Shown here piece by piece: positions 7,115 to 10,768 of a DNA stretch of 10,768 bases. The stretch's first letter is position 1. Each line of letters opens with the position of its first letter. Origin of the DNA: Spirochaetaceae bacterium (GTDB taxonomy: Bacteria; Spirochaetota; Spirochaetia; Treponematales; Breznakiellaceae). Under the pieces are notes generated by a model. It searched no databases. It was not told where the DNA came from and was given only the letters and a program-made list of their open reading frames with translations. Location of the stretch: contig JAIRSS010000099.1 in the NCBI GenBank assembly GCA_031255315.1, forward strand, positions 1-10,768, in the 5' to 3' direction. The translations under genes and the position numbers were made by a program.

Positions 7115-7642
7115 ATGAATTTTGATGTTCTTTCAGTGAAACGGTATTCGGTGCGGAAGTTCGACCCCGCGCCGGTGGAACCGGAAAAGCTCGCCCGTAT
7201 TCTGGAGGCCGGGCGGATCGCCCCCACCGCAGCCAACAAGCAGCCCCAGCGTATCCTGGTAGTTACCCAGACCGAGGGGCTTGCAAAAATAGATCGCAGC
7301 ACGCCCTGCCGTTTTGGAGCGCCCCTGGTTCTGGTCGTCTGTTATGACAAGAATGAATGCGCTGCCCGCCAATACGACGGGGAACCCAGCGGCTGGGTGG
7401 ACGCCAGCATCATTGCCACCCACATGATGCTTCAGGCTGCGGACATAGGGATTGGATCCACCTGGGTGATGCACTTCGACCCCGCCGTTACGAGGGAGGA
7501 ATTCAGTCTGCCGGAAAACCTCGTGCCTGTGGCAATGCTGGTAATGGGCCGCCCGGCCCCGGACGCCGCCCCCGCGGACCGGCATACGATACGGCATCCT
7601 CTGGAGAAAATCGTGTATTTTGAAAAAATCCCCACAGGTTGA
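7115..7642 (+). CDS. nitroreductase-family flavoprotein
   Basis: Nitroreductase-family enzymes use bound FMN and NAD(P)H to reduce nitro compounds, quinones, enones or flavins; the real substrate cannot be told here. The 175-residue protein has the family's FMN-binding signature RYSVRKF (10-16), the APTAANKQPQ segment (36-45), GIGSTWV (112-118) and the C-terminal VMGRPA (143-148). It is a short, minimal family member. The start ATG 7115 has GGAG 7 nt upstream, and that site could be masked by the upstream leader hairpin. Its stop overlaps the sir2 start by 4 nt (TTGA), so the two proteins are probably made in coupled fashion. It may regenerate NAD+ or act in redox defence next to the NAD-consuming sirtuin (inference). 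Confidence 0.9.
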   Translation: MNFDVLSVKRYSVRKFDPAPVEPEKLARILEAGRIAPTAANKQPQRILVVTQTEGLAKIDRSTPCRFGAPLVLVVCYDKNECAARQYDGEPSGWVDASIIATHMMLQAADIGIGSTWVMHFDPAVTREEFSLPENLVPVAMLVMGRPAPDAAPADRHTIRHPLEKIVYFEKIPTG

Positions 7643-8409
7643 AAGCCGCCGCCGCGCTCCTCCGCCGCATCGCATCGTCCCGTTACTGCGCGGCCCTGAC
7701 CGGGGCCGGAGTGAGCGTCCTTTCGGGCATACGTGACTTCCGGGGGAAGAACGGCCTCTATACGAAGCCGGTCGCGGACTTTCCTCCGGAATTAATGTTC
7801 GATATGGCCAGGTTCGAGGAGGATCCCTCCCTGTTTTACCGGAACGTCGGCCCGTTCGTGTATACGGTCCATGAAAAGGAGCCGTCAGTGGTGCATACGG
7901 TCCTGGCGGAACTGGAAAGGCGGCGTTTCCTCAAGGGGGTGATCACCCAAAACATCGATATGCTCCACCAGAAGGCGGGAAGCCGCCGGGTCATAGAGGT
8001 GCACGGTTCGCCCCGTATGCATTACTGCCTCCGCTGTCCGGGTATACGAATGGGGTATGAAGAAGCCGCCGCCCTGGTGAATGCCGGGGAAACGCCCCGT
8101 TGCCCCCGGTGCGGACGGGTCCTGAAACCGGCGATAACCTTCTTTGGGGAAGCGCTTCCCCTGGACGCCCGGCGGGAAGCGGAAACCGAAGCCCAAGCCG
8201 CGGATGTGCTGCTGGTTCTGGGAACCAGCCTTACGGTTCGCCCTGCCGCGGACATCCCCCATACCACCCTCCGCTGCGGGGGCGCTCTCGCTATAGTCAA
8301 CGAAACGCCGACGGATCTGGACAGATACGCCGTCTTCCGGGCGGAGGATTTGGGGGAGGTCTTTGAGGAGATGCGGGAACTTCTTACTTCTTCTCCTGAG
8401 TTTTCTTAA
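7639..8409 (+). CDS. Sir2-family NAD-dependent protein deacylase (sirtuin)
   Basis: Sirtuins remove acetyl or longer acyl groups from lysines using NAD+, yielding nicotinamide and O-acyl-ADP-ribose. The 256-residue protein carries the Rossmann motif GAGVSVLSGIRDFRG (22-36, with Arg where most members have Pro in GIPDFR), TQNIDMLHQKAG (103-114), the catalytic HG at H122, a four-cysteine zinc site (C130, C133, C155, C158), GTSLTVRPA (195-203) and a VNETPT loop (220-225). The YxxR pair of class III desuccinylases such as CobB is not seen in the corresponding stretch (FYRNV, 66-70), so deacetylase activity is more likely. The start is a TTG at 7639 inside the TTGA overlap with the nitroreductase; no strong Shine-Dalgarno sequence precedes it, supporting coupling. 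The 3' end overlaps the convergent thioesterase gene by 26 nt. Confidence 0.93.
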   Translation: MKAAAALLRRIASSRYCAALTGAGVSVLSGIRDFRGKNGLYTKPVADFPPELMFDMARFEEDPSLFYRNVGPFVYTVHEKEPSVVHTVLAELERRRFLKGVITQNIDMLHQKAGSRRVIEVHGSPRMHYCLRCPGIRMGYEEAAALVNAGETPRCPRCGRVLKPAITFFGEALPLDARREAETEAQAADVLLVLGTSLTVRPAADIPHTTLRCGGALAIVNETPTDLDRYAVFRAEDLGEVFEEMRELLTSSPEFS

Positions 8410-8782
8410 GAAACCGTTCGTTTTCCACGATGAACCGGTTATGCGTTCCCTCGCCGATTTTACCGGCCTCGTCCCAGGCTTCCACCCGGAAAAGAAGGCG
8501 GCGGCCGTCTATTTCTAAAAGTTCCCCGGCGGCCCGGACGGTCATGCCCGGCGGAGTGGCCGCAAGGTGCTTTACGGCAACTTCCGTGCCGACGGTGGAA
8601 AACCCCGCCGGGAGGAAGGGGTCCGCTGCGGCAACGGAAGCCCCTTCCATAAGGGCGATCATGGAAGGGGTGGCGTATACGGGAAGGCCGCCTGATCCCC
8701 AGGATTCGGCGGTGGTTCCGGCAGTAACGGTTTCACGGAGTTCGCCTTTCATGCCGGGTTTGAGCAGGGTATCAAAGTCCAT
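8384..8782 (-). CDS. FlK-type hotdog-fold acyl-CoA thioesterase
   Basis: From ATG 8782 the 132-residue protein aligns end to end, without gaps around the active site, with fluoroacetyl-CoA thioesterase FlK as I recall it. Shared phrases include LMEGA, KHLAATPPGMTV, DGRRLLFRVEAWDEAGKIGEGTH. The FlK catalytic residues Thr42, Glu50 and His76 correspond to T38, E46 and H72 at a constant offset of 4, and Gly69 to G65. The two phenylalanines (33 and 36) that gate the FlK pocket correspond to Gly29 and Gly32, so fluoroacetyl specificity is unlikely; another short or odd acyl-CoA is the probable substrate. A start at 8818 (MNGPPG) is in frame but overlaps the promoter -35 box and adds residues unlike the family. 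It converges on sir2 with a 26-nt overlap. Confidence 0.85.
   Translation of the reverse strand: MDFDTLLKPGMKGELRETVTAGTTAESWGSGGLPVYATPSMIALMEGASVAAADPFLPAGFSTVGTEVAVKHLAATPPGMTVRAAGELLEIDGRRLLFRVEAWDEAGKIGEGTHNRFIVENERFLKKTQEKK
8402..8413. repeat. perfect 12-bp palindrome at the sir2/thioesterase convergence
   Basis: TTTCTTAAGAAA reads the same on both strands and spans the sir2 stop codon and the last codons of the thioesterase gene. It is short and within coding sequence, so it could be chance, or a minimal bidirectional 3'-end signal. Confidence 0.3.
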
Positions 8783-8789
8783 ACGCAAA

Positions 8790-8818
8790 AGTATACCCGC
8801 CCCCGGCGGGCCGTTCAA
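8790..8818 (-). promoter_or_regulatory. promoter of the thioesterase gene, leaderless geometry
   Basis: On the minus strand TTGAAC (8818-8813) and TATACT (8795-8790) are separated by exactly 17 bp. The -10 matches five of six consensus bases, the -35 four of six. Counting seven bases from the -10 puts the start of transcription at 8783-8782, that is one base before or at the A of the ATG (8782). No Shine-Dalgarno sequence is present, consistent with a leaderless mRNA. Confidence 0.55.
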
Positions 8819-8827
8819 TTGCCGGGG
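8801..8827. repeat. GC-rich inverted repeat around the thioesterase -35 box
   Basis: CCCCGGC (8801-8807) and GCCGGGG (8821-8827) are perfect 7-bp inverted repeats with a 13-bp centre that contains the -35 hexamer (8813-8818). It could be an operator for a dimeric regulator, or the rny transcript's 3' hairpin, since it begins 30 nt after the rny stop codon. No T-run follows directly, although GGGTATACTTTT comes next on the minus strand. Confidence 0.35.
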
Positions 8828-8856
8828 AAGATGCCGCTTTTGGGACAGGCTCTATC

Positions 8857-10386
8857 TTACCGCGCGTACTCTACAATCCTGGTTTCCCGGATAATCGTTA
8901 CTTTGATGCGGCCCGGATAGTGAAGATCGTTCTCGATTTTTTTGGCGATCCCTTTCGCCAGGTCTTTGGACTGCTCGTCAGTAACCGCTTCGTTGTTGAC
9001 AAGGATCCGCAGCTCCCGGCCCGCCTGAATAGCATAGGCCTTGTCCACTCCGATAAAGCCTCCGGCAATGTTTTCCAGGTTTTCAAGGCGTTTAACGTAA
9101 TTATCCAGGGTTTCCCGCCGGGCTCCCGGACGGGCCGCGGAAATGGCGTCCGCGATCTGCACCAGCACCGATTCTATACAGGAAGGTTCCATGTCGTTAT
9201 GGTGGCTCCCAATCGCGTTGATGATGCGGGGATCTTCTCCCATTTTTCGGGCCATATCCATACCGATTTCCGCGTGGTTCAAGTCCGAATCGGTTTCTAC
9301 GCCTTTGCCTATATCGTGGAGCAGCGCGCCCCGTTTCGCCAGTTCCCGGTTGGCCCCAAGCTCCGCAGCCAGGCTGCCGGCTATGATCGCCACTTCCTTG
9401 GAATGGTAAAGCACATTCTGCCCGTAACTGGCGCGGAAATAGAGCCGCCCCAAAGCCCGGATAGCATCCTGGTTGATGTTATGTATGCCCAGATCGAAGA
9501 GGACTTTTTCACCTTCCTCGAAAATTTTCTGCGAAATGTCCTTGGACACCTTGGTAACGATTTCCTCAATCCGGGCGGGATGAATCCGTCCGTCGCTGAT
9601 GAGCCGTTCAAGGGCCACTTTAGCGATTTCCCGGCGGACCGGGTCAAAACAGGAAATGATCACCGCTTCGGGAGTGTCGTCAATAATAATATCCACCCCC
9701 GTCAGCGTCTCCAATGCGCGGATATTCCGCCCTTCCCGGCCTATGATCCGGCCTTTCATTTCATCATTAGGCAGGCTGACCGAAGCAACCGTAACATCTC
9801 CGGTTACCTCCGTCGCCACCCGTTGAATCGTAGCTACCAGAATATCCCGGGCTTTTTTCTCCCCCGTCAGATTCGCTTCCTGCTCAATCTTATTAATCAG
9901 GGACTGGGCGTCATGCTTTGCCTCATTTTCCAGATTTTTAATAATAAGAGCCTTGGCCTCCCCGGCGGTAAGCCCGGAAATACGTTCCAATTCGGCGCGA
10001 TACCGCTCTTCTTCGAGACTCAGCGCGTTGATCCGGGCTTGGAACGCTCGTTCTTTGTCCGCCAGAGCCTGTTCGTTTTTTTCGATTTGATTTATTTTTT
10101 TATCTATCGCTTCTTCTTTCTGCAGAACACGCCGTTCGTATCGCTGCAATTCGGCCCTGCGTTCCCGAGTTTCCCTCTCCTGCTGGTTTCGTTCGCGGAT
10201 AACTTGTTCTTTTGCTTCAAGAAGAATTTCCTTCTTTTTAGCTTCAGCTTCTTTTATCGTATCCTGTTTAACCCGCTCGGCCTGTTGCTCCGATGCGGTA
10301 AGTTGGTATCTGGCGTACAGCCATCTAATAGTCCAGCCTAAGGTTAACCCGGCAAGAGGGAGGATTATCCAAAACATCCACGCCAT
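8857..10386 (-). CDS. rny: ribonuclease Y, membrane-anchored endoribonuclease
   Basis: RNase Y starts mRNA decay in many bacteria that lack RNase E. The 509-residue protein (ATG 10386; AAGGGG 7 nt upstream; a GTG directly before would add one residue) has the full family layout. There is one N-terminal membrane segment (about 4-24), a long charged coiled coil rich in Glu/Lys/Arg/Gln (about 30-170), a KH RNA-binding domain with GRIIGREG (212-219), and an HD hydrolase domain with H328, H357-D358 (LLHDIGKG), GSHHND (393-398) and D413 (IADAIS). A conserved C-terminal tail ends in IVEYAR. Length matches the family. It has its own strong promoter upstream and lies downstream of guaA on the same strand, separated by about 270 nt with several hairpins, so it is probably a separate transcription unit. 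Confidence 0.97.
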   Translation of the reverse strand: MAWMFWIILPLAGLTLGWTIRWLYARYQLTASEQQAERVKQDTIKEAEAKKKEILLEAKEQVIRERNQQERETRERRAELQRYERRVLQKEEAIDKKINQIEKNEQALADKERAFQARINALSLEEERYRAELERISGLTAGEAKALIIKNLENEAKHDAQSLINKIEQEANLTGEKKARDILVATIQRVATEVTGDVTVASVSLPNDEMKGRIIGREGRNIRALETLTGVDIIIDDTPEAVIISCFDPVRREIAKVALERLISDGRIHPARIEEIVTKVSKDISQKIFEEGEKVLFDLGIHNINQDAIRALGRLYFRASYGQNVLYHSKEVAIIAGSLAAELGANRELAKRGALLHDIGKGVETDSDLNHAEIGMDMARKMGEDPRIINAIGSHHNDMEPSCIESVLVQIADAISAARPGARRETLDNYVKRLENLENIAGGFIGVDKAYAIQAGRELRILVNNEAVTDEQSKDLAKGIAKKIENDLHYPGRIKVTIIRETRIVEYAR

Positions 10387-10426
10387 CACTCCGCCCCTTA
10401 CCGTTAAAATTGAATAAAATCGTTTT

Positions 10427-10456
10427 AAGATACTCTTAAATAGAAAGGATTGTCAA
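10427..10456 (-). promoter_or_regulatory. promoter of rny
   Basis: On the minus strand a perfect TTGACA -35 box (10456-10451) is followed after 18 bp by TATCTT (10432-10427), which matches four of six -10 bases. Transcription would begin near 10420, giving a leader of about 34 nt before the rny ATG, AT-rich and without obvious structure. Confidence 0.6.
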
Positions 10457-10488
10457 GGTTGCGCGTTGCCTAATACGTAATCCAGCCG

Positions 10489-10530
10489 AAAAAGCGCGGT
10501 TGCCCAAAAACCCGGCAGTTTGTCGCGCTT
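10489..10530 (-). terminator. terminator-like hairpin with T-run between guaA and rny
   Basis: On the minus strand AAGCGCG (10530-10524) pairs with CGCGCTT (10498-10492), with an inner TGCC/GGCA stem (10517-10514 and 10504-10501) and a 9-nt loop. The 3' arm runs straight into TTTTT (10493-10489). This is the only hairpin in the gap with a T-run on the guaA strand, so it is the best intrinsic terminator candidate before the rny promoter. The internal loop weakens it. Confidence 0.4.
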
Positions 10531-10540
10531 ATGGATTTTC

Positions 10541-10573
10541 TGCATACATATGCAAAAAATCCCAATTAATGGG
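10541..10573. repeat. two small adjacent inverted repeats
   Basis: TGCATA (10541-10546) and TATGCA (10549-10554) form a 6-bp inverted repeat with a 2-bp centre, typical of a dimer protein site rather than an RNA hairpin. CCCA (10561-10564) and TGGG (10570-10573) form a second one around ATTAA. Both lie in an AT-rich island between guaA and rny. Confidence 0.3.
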
Positions 10574-10594
10574 TATGTTTTCGGAGTTTGCACG

Positions 10595-10625
10595 GTATAA
10601 ATATTCACAAAATGAATATTTATAC
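10595..10625. repeat. perfect 13-bp AT-rich inverted repeat with 5-nt loop
   Basis: GTATAAATATTCA (10595-10607) and TGAATATTTATAC (10613-10625) are perfect complements around CAAAA. GCA (10590-10592) and TGC (10628-10630) extend the stem past a G-T wobble and one mismatch. No T-run follows on either strand. It could be a second terminator hairpin of guaA or a protein binding site. Confidence 0.55.
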
Positions 10626-10628
10626 TAT

Positions 10629-10653
10629 GCGCCGGGCGAGGTCCGCCCGACGC
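10629..10653 (-). terminator. GC-rich hairpin directly after guaA
   Basis: On the minus strand GCGTCGGGCG (10653-10644) pairs with CGCCCGGCGC (10638-10629) over 10 continuous base pairs including one U-G wobble, with a 5-nt loop. It begins 7 nt after the guaA stop codon. It is followed by AT-rich sequence that itself forms the 13-bp hairpin, not by a simple T-run. The wobble is stable only in minus-strand RNA, pointing to a role in the guaA transcript. Confidence 0.55.
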
Positions 10654-10659
10654 CCCATG

Positions 10660-10768
10660 TTACTCCCATTCTATTGTGGCGGGAGGTTTGCTTGATATGT
10701 CATAGGTTACGCGGCCGATGTCTTTTACCGTGTTGGTTATCAGGGTCGAGATTTCCAGGAGATCGGCG
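10660..10768 (-). CDS. guaA: GMP synthase (glutamine-hydrolysing), C-terminal end only
   Basis: GMP synthase converts XMP to GMP using glutamine and ATP, the last step of GMP synthesis. Only the final 36 codons are in the window; the gene continues past the right edge. They read through the C-terminal dimerisation and substrate-binding segment, with [18 protein letters not shown] followed by the hallmark ending [11 protein letters not shown] before TAA. This terminal signature is nearly invariant in GuaA and makes the call secure despite the short length. A GC-rich hairpin and an AT-rich hairpin follow the stop. Confidence 0.95.
   Translation of the reverse strand, partial: ADLLEISTLITNTVKDIGRVTYDISSKPPATIEWE

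Noticed and set aside
5674..7302. Very long minus-strand open frame of 542 codons opposite hflX
   Set aside because: hflX on the plus strand is unambiguous over almost the whole span. The antisense frame has a low-complexity composition rich in Pro, Arg and Gly and no recognisable motif, as expected of a mirror frame in GC-rich DNA.
8783..8818. N-terminal extension of the thioesterase from the codon at 8818
   Set aside because: The added residues are unlike the family and the stretch holds a well-spaced promoter ending at the ATG at 8782.
8920..10341. Long plus-strand open frame of 473 codons opposite rny
   Set aside because: The rny frame shows all family domains. The antisense frame is rich in Phe because it mirrors the Glu/Lys-rich coiled coil, and it has no motif or credible start signal.
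10595..10625. CRISPR repeat or transposon end
   Set aside because: Only one copy occurs in the window, with no spacers, no target duplication and no transposase gene nearby.

Overview
The window looks like chromosomal DNA of a spirochaete, most likely a moderately GC-rich Treponema-type species (termite-gut or free-living treponemes would fit; this is inference from gene content and protein style, not a database match). Indicators are a membrane-anchored RNase Y, an HtrA protease with an N-terminal anchor, an M18 aminopeptidase, a PilZ protein with a receiver-like N-terminus, and GMP synthase. I see no insertion sequence, phage gene, CRISPR array, tRNA or rRNA.

Left part (1-5439): the 3' end of an AraC-family regulator on the plus strand is followed by two hairpins. 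It faces a minus-strand block that, in transcription order, reads htrA (serine protease), M18 aminopeptidase (10-nt gap), a 189-nt gap with a long hairpin and a possible promoter, a secreted protein of unknown function, and a degenerate receiver-PilZ protein. HtrA and the M18 peptidase form a likely proteolysis operon. The secreted protein and the PilZ protein form a second likely operon.

Middle (5440-8409): divergent from htrA, hflX (ribosome-associated GTPase) lies on the plus strand. A 235-nt gap follows, carrying a bulged hairpin whose 5' arm can also pair with the ribosome binding site of the next gene. Then come a small nitroreductase and a Sir2-family NAD-dependent deacylase, overlapping by 4 nt (TTGA), so probably translationally coupled.

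Right part (8384-10768): an FlK-type hotdog acyl-CoA thioesterase on the minus strand overlaps the sir2 3' end by 26 nt. It has a good promoter placed so that the mRNA would begin at, or one base before, its ATG. Upstream of it on the same strand are rny (own TTGACA promoter) and the 3' end of guaA, separated by about 270 nt containing a cluster of inverted repeats.

Most genes are housekeeping (protein quality control, RNA decay, ribosome rescue, purine synthesis). The most unusual parts are the nitroreductase-sirtuin pair with its possible leader switch, and the neighbouring leaderless-looking thioesterase. Together they could form a small NAD/acyl-CoA-related module, but this is a hypothesis.
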